A stretch of 30,770 bases of DNA, taken from contig CAJTYG010000013.1 of NCBI GenBank assembly GCA_910584155.1, forward strand, positions 1 through 30,770, written 5' to 3'. The notes beneath the pieces were generated by a model. It did not search any database, was not told the DNA's origin, and worked only from the letters and a program-made list of their open reading frames with translations. The stretch's first letter is position 1, and every line of letters starts with the position of its first letter. Below, one piece after another: positions 14,537 to 22,024 of the stretch. Both the position numbers and the translations under genes were made by a program. This DNA comes from an uncultured Christensenella sp. (lineage in GTDB: Bacteria > Bacillota > Clostridia > Christensenellales > CAG-917).

Positions 14537-14824
14537 ATGATAACTATTGAAAAAATTAGAAGTCGTTTAGTAGAAGAATTAAATAATGCAAGCATTTCTA
14601 ATGCCGAAATATGTAGACGTTTAGGCATTACAAGTGGAGCAATCGCTCAATACAAATCAGGGCGATCTATGCCAGCGTTGGACACGTTGGCAAATCTGTG
14701 TAAGGTAATAGACGTATCGCCTGCGTACATACTGTGCTTTGAGGATGAGAGCGGAAGCAAAACGGTGCCCGAAGTCTTTGAGTATTCGGACGGTACGCAC
14801 TCGTTACGTCATAAGCGTGGGTGA
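14537..14824 (+). CDS. XRE-family helix-turn-helix repressor of the element
   Basis: A 95-aa protein with an N-terminal XRE/Cro-CI helix-turn-helix at about residues 20-62 (NAEICRRLGITSGAIAQYKSG ... LANLCKVIDVSPAYIL). The C-terminal tail is short. No peptidase (LexA/CI-type) domain is present, so release from repression would need another signal. It reads away from the rest of the element and is preceded by three operators, making autoregulation and control of the leftward operon likely. RBS AGAGGTG lies 6 nt before the ATG. Its own promoter is weak by eye (TAAAAT at 14515-14520 next to operator 3). Confidence 0.85.
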   Translation: MITIEKIRSRLVEELNNASISNAEICRRLGITSGAIAQYKSGRSMPALDTLANLCKVIDVSPAYILCFEDESGSKTVPEVFEYSDGTHSLRHKRG

Positions 14825-14933
14825 CACCGTTCTTTCGCTACGTTATTTGACTTCGATTTTTGACCCCTGTTCTTCGCTCAGAACACTGACGCAGCATTTC
14901 TCACAGTACAACAGATTACAATCAAAACACGCC

Positions 14934-14993
14934 CCGAGAGTGAGAGAGGGCGCCCGCTAATCCGCTTGTGCGACCCTCTCTCTAATCTCTCGG
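14934..14993. repeat. Long imperfect hairpin next to the right attachment site
   Basis: CCGAGAG plus GAGAGAGGG (14934-14950) pair with CCCTCTCTC plus CTCTCGG (14974-14993), giving a 16-bp interrupted stem ending 14 bp before the right 47-bp core. No T-tract follows. It may terminate the XRE transcript or be a recombination or origin structure. Confidence 0.5.
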
Positions 14994-15007
14994 AGCGCAT
15001 GCGCTTC

Positions 15008-15054
15008 GATTCGTAATCAGCAGGTCGGCGGTTCGAGTCCGCCCACCAGCTCCA
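15008..15054. repeat. Right attachment site core (47 bp, displaced tRNA-Thr 3' half)
   Basis: A perfect copy of 10960-11006 without the tRNA 5' half. It still precedes the terminator that originally followed the tRNA. Confidence 0.92.
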
Positions 15055-15056
15055 CG

Positions 15057-15098
15057 AAAACCCTCTAAACAGTAGTGTTTTGAGGGTTTTTCAATTTT
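15057..15098 (+). terminator. Original tRNA-Thr terminator
   Basis: AAAACCCTC/GAGGGTTTT stem (15057-15065/15082-15090) followed by a T-rich tail, immediately after the right attachment core. Confidence 0.7.
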
Positions 15099-15111
15099 TG
15101 TGATTTTTGCA

Positions 15112-15220
15112 TTTTGACACCAAAATCGATAAAAATTGGTGTCAAATTTGGTGTCAGGTTTTGGTGTCAATTTTGGTGTCAAATTTGGCGTCAGATTTGG
15201 TGTCAGATTTGGTGTCAAAA
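15112..15220. repeat. 12-bp repeats (TTTGGTGTCA-type) beside the attachment site
   Basis: About seven near-identical units of 12 bp (core TTGGTGTCA) run from 15136 to 15220. One inverted unit (TTTGACACCAA, about 15113-15123) can pair with the first direct unit. On the minus strand they would encode Thr-Pro-Asn-Leu repeats, but with no credible gene. They may be recombinase or replication-protein iterons, or the remnant of an older element's integrase tail. Confidence 0.7.
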
Positions 15221-15382
15221 TTTCGGCGGCTATTTGTTGATAAAATCAACTTAAAAATAGCAATCGATATTGCGCTGTTACGCCCTATAAAAAAATACGC
15301 CCTGACAAAATATTGTCACGACGTTTACTTATTATTAGCATTTAACACAGTCGGAAAACTAACAACTATTTGTTACGCTTAC

Positions 15383-15760
15383 TTAAAACTTAGGTTTCTT
15401 TTTGTCCTGCTCACTCAATTTTACTGCTTTTTCATTGAGCTTAACAAATAAATTCATAATTTCGGGGTCGTAGTTTAATACAAACTCTTTGACTTCGGCA
15501 GGGAGCGTTTTGATTTTTTCACTTAACTCAATATCCGTTTCATACTCTGCAATATCACGGTAAAAAAATTCCTCGGGCGTACTGCCGCAGGCTTCGATTA
15601 TTCGCAGCAACACTTCGAGGCTCGGCAAAAAATCGCCCTTGCTTTCAAGGCGGTTGATGTAGTTGAAATTCATACCTATCGCAGTGGAAAGTCCTTTTTG
15701 CGTGAGCTTCGCCCGAATGCGGATATACCCTATTCGCTCAATAATTTCTTTTCTGTCCAT
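15383..15760 (-). CDS. XRE-family transcriptional regulator
   Basis: A 125-aa protein with a helix-turn-helix at about residues 8-60 (RIGYIRIRAKLTQKGLSTAIGMNFNYINRLESKGDFLPSLEVLLRI). A C-terminal helical tail of the kind seen in many clostridial chromosomal XRE regulators follows (TPEEFFYRDIAEYETDIELSEKI). RBS GAGG precedes the ATG. It lies outside the right attachment core, so it is probably not part of the element. It is divergent from the collagen-like lipoprotein gene, and the shared 195-bp spacer makes regulation of that gene possible. Confidence 0.8.
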   Translation of the reverse strand: MDRKEIIERIGYIRIRAKLTQKGLSTAIGMNFNYINRLESKGDFLPSLEVLLRIIEACGSTPEEFFYRDIAEYETDIELSEKIKTLPAEVKEFVLNYDPEIMNLFVKLNEKAVKLSEQDKKKPKF

Positions 15761-15891
15761 AGTGAACCTCGCATATTATTTCCTTTTATTTTAAGATAGA
15801 CAAACAAGTCGAGTATGGCGACAATACCGTGTAAAACATAGTTATATATTTACTTTTTAAGCAATAAATAAACATATAGCGTGGTAAAATC

Positions 15892-15920
15892 TTGACATTG
15901 CCACTTTATATGTTTATAAT
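15892..15920 (+). promoter_or_regulatory. Perfect consensus promoter of the collagen-like/LRR lipoprotein
   Basis: TTGACA (15892-15897), 17-bp spacer, TATAAT (15915-15920): a full match to the housekeeping sigma-A consensus. It implies strong expression unless repressed. Confidence 0.9.
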
Positions 15921-15955
15921 ATGGAACAACAACTAAGTAATTTGGAGCAATGATT

Positions 15956-18091
15956 ATGAAGAAAATAAGAAAAATCACTTTATTTGTTTTACTACTGTCA
16001 TTAGTATGTTTACTTACTGTTTGCCTTTGTGCCTGTACGGACGGTGCAAACGGAACGGACGGAAAGAACGGGGCGAACGGCAAGAGCGCATACGAAATTT
16101 GGCTTGAAGAAGGTCATAGCGGCACACAAGCAGACTTTCTTGATTGGCTGAAAGGTACAAACGGCGAAAACGGTTCGGGTACAAATGGTAAAGATGGACA
16201 GGACGGTAAAGACGGTAAAAGCGCCTATCAGATTTGGCTTGATAACGGACATATGGGTACTGAAACCGACTTTTTAACTTGGCTCAAAGGTAAAGACGGT
16301 ATAGACGGCACTGACGGACAAAATGGACAGGACGGTAAAGACGGTGCTAACGGTCAAGACGGTAGCAAGGGCGACAAAGGCGATAGCGGTTCTGATGGAA
16401 AAGACGGTGTTAACGGTCTTAGCGCATATGAAATATTCCTTAAATACTACCCTTATTATACAGGAACAGAAGAACAATGGATAAACGCACTTGTCAACGA
16501 CGAGCTGAAAATTCATACTATTACTTTCAAATCGGAAGCAAACGAAGATATAGTTAAACACGTATTTGAGGGATATGCCCTTACGGATATCCCTGAAGTC
16601 CCAGAAAAAATTGGAAATAGCGGCAAATGGACGATCAATGATTTTAGCAACATTACTTCGGATATGCAAGTAAACGCAATTTACGAAACACTCGGTCTAC
16701 AATATACACTCATTAAACAACAAACCCAATACTGCGTTTCAAAAGGCGAAATGAATACTGAAACACAAGAATTGTATATTCCCGCTGAACATAACGGAAA
16801 ACCTATAACAACAGTTGCAGAATACGCATTTCAGTCCACTGATATTATAACAGCAAATATACCCGACAGTATTAATGAAATACGAGACTATGCTTTTAAC
16901 GATTGTTCTAGTTTATCTTATATAAATCTACCTAACTCGATTACAGCTATCAAGCAAAGCACATTTGCAGGTTGTAGCAGTTTATCTAACATAGATATTC
17001 CAAATACGGTTACAAGTATCGAACAAAGTGCATTTGCAAATTGCAGTAGTCTATCTAGTTTTTCTATACCAAATACTGTATCCAGTATTGAGCAAAACAC
17101 GTTTTCGGGTTGCAGTAGCTTAACAAGCGTCACTATTCCAAACTCTGTAACTATTATTCAAGCAAACGCATTCACAAATTGTAGCAGTTTATCGAACGTA
17201 GCAATTCCGAATACAGTTGAAAGTATCGGTTCAGGCGCATTCGCCAATTGCATAAGCCTATCAAGTTTTTTAATACCGAACTCTGTATCCTGTATTGAAC
17301 AAAGCACATTTGCAGGCTGTATAAACTTAACTAATATAACTATTCCGGATTCTATTACAAGTATTGAAAACAATGCTTTCTCAGATTGCATCGGATTATC
17401 CGATATTACTATTCCTGATTCTGTAACCAATCTGGGGGCAGACATGCTTTCCGGTTGTAGCGGACTCACTGAAATAACGCTTTCACTTAAAGGTAATCAA
17501 TACGGCAATCCTTTTGGATATATATTCGGTACAGATTTCTATGAAGGCTCAACCACACAATCATTTTTAGACATGCATTTCAATAGTATTATGCAAACTT
17601 GGGACGCCCCCGTATGTTTTTATCTTCCGATATCGCTCAAAAAAGTAACGATAATAGGCGGTTTAATATGTAGTTGCATATTTGCAGAATGTTCTAATAT
17701 TGAAAACATAATTATAGCCGGAGGCGAATTCTATGGTGCATATAATGCATTTCAAAACTGCACAGGACTTACTAATTTAACTCTTCTGGACGGAGTGGAA
17801 GCCATAAGCAACGAGATGTTTAGCGGATGTAGCAGATTGACGAATATAACTATTCCCGATAGCGTAACTAACGTCGGTGAAAAAGCATTTAATGGTTGCA
17901 CTCACTTAGAAACTATCTATTATAAAGGGACACAGTCCGCATTTGAAGATATTTCAGTAGCCGACAACAACACTTCGTTTACAGACGCTATGGTATATTT
18001 CTATTCCGAAATACAGCCGACGGACGACGGATACTATTGGCACTATGACACAGACGGCTCTACCCCTGTTATTTGGGTAAAAGAAAACTAA
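15956..18091 (+). CDS. Surface lipoprotein with collagen-like repeats and BspA-type leucine-rich repeats
   Basis: 711 aa from the ATG at 15956, chosen because GGAG is 8 nt upstream; an ATG two codons earlier is too close. The lipoprotein signal ends LCAC (Cys27). Residues about 28-165 alternate collagen-like G-x-y runs (TDGKNGANGKS) with two copies of a SAYEIW...FLDWLKG module and a third, diverged copy. A spacer follows. From about residue 255 there are roughly ten LRR_5/BspA repeats (CSSLSNIDIPNTVTSIEQSAF type), and the protein ends without a wall-anchor motif. BspA-like proteins bind fibronectin or other host and bacterial surfaces in known cases; the partner here is unknown. The small gene at 18108 follows after 16 nt. 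Confidence 0.88.
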   Translation: MKKIRKITLFVLLLSLVCLLTVCLCACTDGANGTDGKNGANGKSAYEIWLEEGHSGTQADFLDWLKGTNGENGSGTNGKDGQDGKDGKSAYQIWLDNGHMGTETDFLTWLKGKDGIDGTDGQNGQDGKDGANGQDGSKGDKGDSGSDGKDGVNGLSAYEIFLKYYPYYTGTEEQWINALVNDELKIHTITFKSEANEDIVKHVFEGYALTDIPEVPEKIGNSGKWTINDFSNITSDMQVNAIYETLGLQYTLIKQQTQYCVSKGEMNTETQELYIPAEHNGKPITTVAEYAFQSTDIITANIPDSINEIRDYAFNDCSSLSYINLPNSITAIKQSTFAGCSSLSNIDIPNTVTSIEQSAFANCSSLSSFSIPNTVSSIEQNTFSGCSSLTSVTIPNSVTIIQANAFTNCSSLSNVAIPNTVESIGSGAFANCISLSSFLIPNSVSCIEQSTFAGCINLTNITIPDSITSIENNAFSDCIGLSDITIPDSVTNLGADMLSGCSGLTEITLSLKGNQYGNPFGYIFGTDFYEGSTTQSFLDMHFNSIMQTWDAPVCFYLPISLKKVTIIGGLICSCIFAECSNIENIIIAGGEFYGAYNAFQNCTGLTNLTLLDGVEAISNEMFSGCSRLTNITIPDSVTNVGEKAFNGCTHLETIYYKGTQSAFEDISVADNNTSFTDAMVYFYSEIQPTDDGYYWHYDTDGSTPVIWVKEN

Positions 18092-18107
18092 TGAGAGGTA
18101 AAAGATT

Positions 18108-18359
18108 ATGAAAGAAGTAAATAAAGCTGCAAAAATCAGATTGGCATACGAAGAATTTGCAAACAGTCATAAAGGTCAAACAATGACTAAAAAGCGAATT
18201 GACGAAGGTGCGCAAAGTCTTTTAGATTTTGACATTAACGGTGAAATGTGCGTATCGGATTTCGCCGAACCCGAAACATTGAAAGAACGCAGTAAGTTAA
18301 ATAAAACTTTGTTTAAACGTACCGAAACAAAAGGTAAATACCTTATACTTGGCACATAA
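18108..18359 (+). CDS. Small protein of unknown function downstream of the LRR lipoprotein
   Basis: An 83-aa soluble, charged protein starting MKEVNKAAKIRLAYEEF, with RBS GAGAGG 9 nt upstream and only 16 nt after the lipoprotein stop, so probably co-transcribed. No signal peptide, membrane segment or domain recognised. The N-terminal half looks helical and basic, and the C-terminal half has RSKLNKTLFKRTETKGKYL. A strong terminator follows. Confidence 0.6.
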   Translation: MKEVNKAAKIRLAYEEFANSHKGQTMTKKRIDEGAQSLLDFDINGEMCVSDFAEPETLKERSKLNKTLFKRTETKGKYLILGT

Positions 18360-18451
18360 AATTTTATCACTAATTCACACCGTCCGTTTTGGCGGTTAGG
18401 CGTGTTTTAGTTGTTACCTTGATAAGTTATAATACTGCTAAAAACAAAAAG

Positions 18452-18493
18452 AAAGCGGCGTTTGAGTGGGTTTACACTTGAACGCCGCTTTTA
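18452..18493. terminator. Bidirectional terminator
   Basis: AAAGCGGCGTT/AACGCCGCTTT (18452-18462/18481-18491), with the stem continuing inward (AGTG/CACT). It is flanked by TTT on the right and an A-rich tract on the left. It serves the plus-strand lipoprotein operon and probably the minus-strand transporter operon ending at 18606. Confidence 0.8.
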
Positions 18494-18605
18494 ATGCTCA
18501 AAACGGTTTTTCGTAGGTAATAAGCTAAAGGTATATCAAATTTGTTTAGCGTAGCACTGTCCTTTTTAAACCCAATATTTTGTAAACCGAATAGGTTTTT
18601 TATGT

Positions 18606-19337
18606 TCATTTGGCAAAGCTGTTTAAATGCGGCGTAAGCTTCTTTTTGTCGCTTATGCGACGGGCTATGTAAACTGCGGGAGTATCGAGCAGGGACGTAA
18701 AGATGTAGATGACATAGCTTGAGCCGAATATGGAAAAAACTGTTTTCCAATCATATGTGCCTGCAAATGCGATTAGCGTAAACAACAACGTATTTATAAG
18801 CTGACTGACAAGGGTTGAGCCGTTGTTTCTCAGCCACAGGAATTTGCGCTTGTCGCCCGTCTTTTTTTCGGTGAGCTTCCACCACTGATGATACAGCCAC
18901 ACGTCAAACATCTGACTTATCGCATACACGCTTAGCGACGCAAGCACCAAACGTGGCGTATTTGAAAAGATTTGAGTTATCGCAGGCATTGCCCAATCCT
19001 CCGACGACGGCACGTACAGCATCCAGCTTTGCGAGATCACCAAAAAGAATACCGATGAAAATATACCTATAAAGACAGCCTTGTTGGCAGACTCTCTGCC
19101 CTCGCATTCAGACAGTATATCCGTCACCAAAAACGTGACTGCAAACAGGATATTGCCAAGCGTTTGACTCATTCCAAACGCCTTTATAATCACCAAGACT
19201 TCTATATTTGCGAGCACCGTTGCGATCGCCGAAATGCAGTAGAGCCCCGCTTTGCCGAAATATTTGTATGCAAGCAGCGCAGCTCCGAAAATAAATATCA
19301 AGGATACTATCAAAATAAGCTCATTTTGTCCCGACAT
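18606..19337 (-). CDS. Queuosine-precursor transporter (YhhQ / COG1738 family)
   Basis: 243 aa from the ATG at 19337, 1 nt after the upstream stop codon. A TTG six codons earlier overlaps that gene and is less likely. It has about six membrane segments, with family-typical stretches NILFAVTFLVTDILSE near residue 70, DVWLYHQWWK near 145 and WLRNNGSTLVSQLINT near 165. This family imports preQ0, preQ1 or queuine. Its operon partner is a radical SAM protein and a preQ1-I-like riboswitch lies upstream, which fits queuine/preQ1 uptake for tRNA modification. Confidence 0.9.
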   Translation of the reverse strand: MSGQNELILIVSLIFIFGAALLAYKYFGKAGLYCISAIATVLANIEVLVIIKAFGMSQTLGNILFAVTFLVTDILSECEGRESANKAVFIGIFSSVFFLVISQSWMLYVPSSEDWAMPAITQIFSNTPRLVLASLSVYAISQMFDVWLYHQWWKLTEKKTGDKRKFLWLRNNGSTLVSQLINTLLFTLIAFAGTYDWKTVFSIFGSSYVIYIFTSLLDTPAVYIARRISDKKKLTPHLNSFAK

Positions 19338-19338
19338 A

Positions 19339-20034
19339 TCAGTCACCAACCCCAAAATCAGTATTGTTTAAAAGTATATCCACTCTGTCGTCGTCCTTAT
19401 AAAGCGGATAAATATATTGCAAAAAGTTTTTGATGACCGCTTTGTCGGGCTTGATAGGCGTGGAATTTTCGCACATGATATTCACGCATATTCTCTCAAA
19501 GTTTTCAAGCCCCAAAGCGATATCGTTTTTCATACTTTCAACGCTTTGTCCCGTTATCCCAAACAAAAAATTTGCCTCGTCAAAGCCGTTGCAGATGTCT
19601 TTTACGTCCTTGCTTGCAATACCTTTTTTTAAGAAATTTTCACGCAAATTATAATCGAAAGTTTCAAGCCCGAGCTTCATTTTGAGGTTTATCCCCTCAA
19701 ACTGTTCTCTTAAAGCCTTGATTTTGCTGCGGAACAGATAATGCGCCTCAAAATGCAAGGTGTTTATATACTTATCCTCACAAAGCGATTTTATAAGCGA
19801 AAGCGTGTTTTTGTCAAGCTCGAAAACAGAGCCGCTGTTTATCACTTCAAGCTCGCCGAATTCACCTGTGATATTGGATAAAACTTCGCTGTTCAATTTG
19901 AAATTTGCCTGCTCGTCCGCACAGGCGTCAAAGTGATAATCGCAAAATGCGCACTTTTTGTAAACGCAACCGCTGCCCCTCAGAAGCACGATTTCTCTTT
20001 GTCGCTTGTCAAAAATTTTGCTATACCTATCCAT
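19339..20034 (-). CDS. Radical SAM protein, candidate queuine lyase (QueL-like)
   Basis: A 231-aa protein with GSGCVYKKCAFCDYH near the N-terminus. Cys23, Cys28 and Cys31 form a C-x4-C-x2-C cluster, wider than the usual C-x3-C-x2-C. The rest is a partial TIM-barrel with EVINSGS, LHFEAHY and KLGLETFDYN strands. In gut Clostridia a radical SAM subgroup converts queuine to preQ1 (QueL, described from Clostridioides difficile). The operon with a queuosine-precursor transporter and the preQ1-type riboswitch make that role likely here; I cannot confirm homology without alignment. No Shine-Dalgarno lies close to the ATG because the riboswitch terminator abuts the start codon. Confidence 0.7.
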   Translation of the reverse strand: MDRYSKIFDKRQREIVLLRGSGCVYKKCAFCDYHFDACADEQANFKLNSEVLSNITGEFGELEVINSGSVFELDKNTLSLIKSLCEDKYINTLHFEAHYLFRSKIKALREQFEGINLKMKLGLETFDYNLRENFLKKGIASKDVKDICNGFDEANFLFGITGQSVESMKNDIALGLENFERICVNIMCENSTPIKPDKAVIKNFLQYIYPLYKDDDRVDILLNNTDFGVGD

Positions 20035-20035
20035 A

Positions 20036-20060
20036 ATAAAAATGCGCCCTAAGGACGCAT
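20036..20060 (-). terminator. Riboswitch-controlled terminator of the queuine salvage operon
   Basis: On the minus strand, ATGCGTCC/GGGCGCAT with loop TTA (20060-20042) is followed by TTTTTA directly before the start codon at 20034. An upstream CCCTTA (about 20064) can alternatively pair with TAAGGG of the aptamer tail, giving an antiterminator. Confidence 0.75.
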
Positions 20061-20077
20061 AAGGGCAAAGCCCTACT

Positions 20078-20130
20078 CTCCCTTAGTTTTGATTTTGCAC
20101 TGCTGCACGGCAGGATGGTTACGAACTGCC
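20078..20130 (-). promoter_or_regulatory. preQ1-I-like riboswitch
   Basis: On the minus strand, stem GGCAG/CTGCC (20130-20126/20113-20109) encloses the loop TTCGTAACCATC. It is followed by an A-rich tail ending AAAACTAAGGGAG (about 20090-20078). This is the hairpin plus A-rich pseudoknot tail of preQ1-I aptamers; TAACC and AAAAC-AAGGGAG closely resemble the Thermoanaerobacter aptamer. A small hairpin TGCA-GCAG-TGCA is inserted in the tail. It controls a transporter and radical SAM gene of queuosine metabolism, exactly the regulon expected. Confidence 0.75.
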
Positions 20131-20187
20131 ACTTGATTTGTATTTATACTATACGCCTTAAAAGCCGCTATGTCAAACGTATTTGGC

Positions 20188-21330
20188 TTATTCCGACATT
20201 ATCTGCCTAAGCGATATGCGCTTTATGCCCTTGGCGCAGAGCAAGGTCAAGCCCTCGTAGGCGACGATAAACACGGCAAGCGTTATCGCCATAACCGCAA
20301 AATCAAAGCTGTATTCGGGCACGCCTGCGATGTCCTTAAACACGATAGCCACCATAACTTTCAGCAAGCCGAATTGATACACTGTGCCTAAAGCAAAGCC
20401 CGCATATGCAAACGGTCGGTATATGCCGAGCACGGAGTTTATGCACTGCATATCCGTGTAGCCAAAGGCTCGCATAACTGCGATGGTCTGACGGTTTGAA
20501 TTGACTACCGTAACTATCGCAAGTATAAGAGTAGTTACGGCAAGCACTACGCCGATAATTATCATCATTGCGCCCATCATCTCGCTTGAAAGCTCGTCCA
20601 TACTCGCTCCCATCTGTATCAGCGACGAAAAACAAAATGCCGAAAAGCAAATGAAAAACGCAAGCACCTTTTTGCCCTTGAGGACGCTTAAGGAAAGTCC
20701 CTTTAAAAACGGGGTTTCGTCCTTTTCTGCAGATACGTGCTTTTTGCCGCCCTCTGCCGCCGCCTCCTTAAGCAGAGAAAGCACGGGCTGCTTAAGCTTA
20801 TAACAGGCATAAAGCACCGCTATTGCCGAAAACGCAAGCGCGGGAAGTATCACAAAATAAACAAGCACCTCGCCGTGAAACACAAGCGGAACATCCGGCA
20901 TAATAGCGTCCTTGTTTTGCAGCGCATAAAACCTCGGCATAACGGCATATGCAAGCCCGAAGCCTACAATGCACCCCACAAACACGCTCAGTCCGAAAAC
21001 CGCAAAATTGCGTGCTATTTTAATATTGGAATGTCCGAGCGCTTTTAAAATTCCGAGATCCTTTTTGTGTCTGTCTATAAAGTGCTTTACGTGAAATAGC
21101 ATCGTCACCACCGAGGTAAGAAGCAGGCACAGTCCCGTCGCTGCGATGACTACCTTAGACGTCATAAGCTGAGCGTCATACAGCACCCTTGCATCGGGCG
21201 TAGATATGATATCGCCTATACTTTTGAGGTCTATGGCGAAGTTTAAAAACATCGTGCAGACGAGCACTGCGCAGCAGCATATGATTGAAACTCCGAAAAG
21301 CTTAAAGCTGTCCTTTATGCCTACAAGCAT
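20188..21330 (-). CDS. FtsX-like ABC transporter permease
   Basis: A 380-aa membrane protein with about eight predicted membrane segments in two FtsX-type blocks. The first covers residues 57-175 (DLGILKALGHSNIKIARNFAVFGLSVFVG) and the second about 255-375 (QTIAVMRAFGYTDMQCINSVLGIYRPFAY). The extracellular region between TM1 and TM2 is only about 25 residues, far shorter than in MacB or LolC-type permeases, so it lacks the periplasmic-domain type of substrate handling. It starts 1 nt after the ATPase stop, forming the third gene of the TetR-ABC-permease operon. It may export a drug, lipid or peptide; the substrate is unknown. Confidence 0.85.
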   Translation of the reverse strand: MLVGIKDSFKLFGVSIICCCAVLVCTMFLNFAIDLKSIGDIISTPDARVLYDAQLMTSKVVIAATGLCLLLTSVVTMLFHVKHFIDRHKKDLGILKALGHSNIKIARNFAVFGLSVFVGCIVGFGLAYAVMPRFYALQNKDAIMPDVPLVFHGEVLVYFVILPALAFSAIAVLYACYKLKQPVLSLLKEAAAEGGKKHVSAEKDETPFLKGLSLSVLKGKKVLAFFICFSAFCFSSLIQMGASMDELSSEMMGAMMIIIGVVLAVTTLILAIVTVVNSNRQTIAVMRAFGYTDMQCINSVLGIYRPFAYAGFALGTVYQFGLLKVMVAIVFKDIAGVPEYSFDFAVMAITLAVFIVAYEGLTLLCAKGIKRISLRQIMSE

Positions 21331-21331
21331 A

Positions 21332-22024
21332 TTACCACCCTATTTCATATGCGGACTTTATGCTTTGATTTTTGATATCGTCCTGTATAAGTCCACTGTT
21401 TATAGCCACAACCCTGTCCGCCGTTTCTGCGATGTTTTGATTGTGCGTGACCATAATCATAGTAAACTTGTATTCCTTTTGCAAACCTATAAGATAATCG
21501 AGCACCTGTCTGCCCGTGTTTTCGTCAAGCGCTCCTGTAGGCTCATCCAAAAACAGCACCCTTGGCTTTTTGGCAAGCGCACGTGCAATGGACACCCTCT
21601 GCTGCTCACCGCCCGATAGCTGTGACGGATATTTTTTCAGTTTATCCTCAAGCCCTACCGCGGCAATGATATTGCGATAGTCCTTGTTTAAAGCAAGGTC
21701 CGCACCCATGCGCACGTTTTTGTCCACCGTCATATTGGGCAGTAAAAAGTATTGCTGAAAGACAAAACCAACCGTGTCTTTTCTGAAAGCCGTCAGCTCC
21801 TTATCGCTCAGCGCACAGATATCCTTTCCGTCATATAAAACCTGTCCGCAATCGGGCTTTTCAAGCCCCGATATCACGTTTAGCAGCGTTGATTTACCCG
21901 ATCCAGATGCGCCCAATATGACGACGAAGCTTCCGTCCTCGATGAGAAGGTTTATCCCCTTGAGCACCTGCGTGCTGCTCTCGCCCACGCCATATGATTT
22001 TTTTACGTCTTTTATCTCTATCAT
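21332..22024 (-). CDS. ABC transporter ATP-binding protein (MacB/LolD type)
   Basis: 231 aa from the ATG at 22024, chosen for its AAGGAG RBS 6 nt upstream and the MIEIKDVKKSYG start. A longer reading is unconserved and lies inside tetR. Motifs: Walker A GASGSGKST, Q-loop FVFQQ, signature LSGGEQQR, Walker B RVLFLDEPTGALDE and switch histidine in VTHNQ. The family pairs with FtsX-type permeases, as here. The ATG overlaps the tetR stop (ATGA), so regulator and transporter are translationally coupled. Confidence 0.95.
   Translation of the reverse strand: MIEIKDVKKSYGVGESSTQVLKGINLLIEDGSFVVILGASGSGKSTLLNVISGLEKPDCGQVLYDGKDICALSDKELTAFRKDTVGFVFQQYFLLPNMTVDKNVRMGADLALNKDYRNIIAAVGLEDKLKKYPSQLSGGEQQRVSIARALAKKPRVLFLDEPTGALDENTGRQVLDYLIGLQKEYKFTMIMVTHNQNIAETADRVVAINSGLIQDDIKNQSIKSAYEIGW

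Larger units (their letters stand above)
10960..15054. mobile_element. Integrated Rep/integrase element (about 4.05 kb) in tRNA-Thr
   Basis: A perfect 47-bp direct repeat (10960-11006 and 15008-15054) made of the tRNA-Thr 3' half bounds the unit, giving a circular form of 4048 bp. Inside, reading leftward, are an unknown 100-aa gene, a 57-aa gene, a sigma-like factor, a tyrosine integrase and a rolling-circle Rep. An XRE regulator reads rightward. There is no relaxase/T4SS, phage structural gene or obvious cargo. It fits an integrative plasmid or mobilisable element that replicates by rolling circle after excision, or a satellite-like minimal element. The tRNA at the left end is completed by the element's copy; the right copy keeps the host's original terminator. 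Confidence 0.9.

Noticed and set aside
10960..15054. Interpretation as a remnant prophage
   Set aside because: There are no structural, packaging or lysis genes and the size is about 4 kb with intact attachment cores. An integrative plasmid or satellite-like element fits better.
14982..15218. Minus-strand 78-codon frame with Thr-Pro-Asn-Leu repeats ending in GGRTRTADLLITN
   Set aside because: The GGRTRTADLL part is the antisense of the tRNA-Thr 3' half and a well-known spurious translation. The repeats come from the 12-bp DNA iterons. No RBS.
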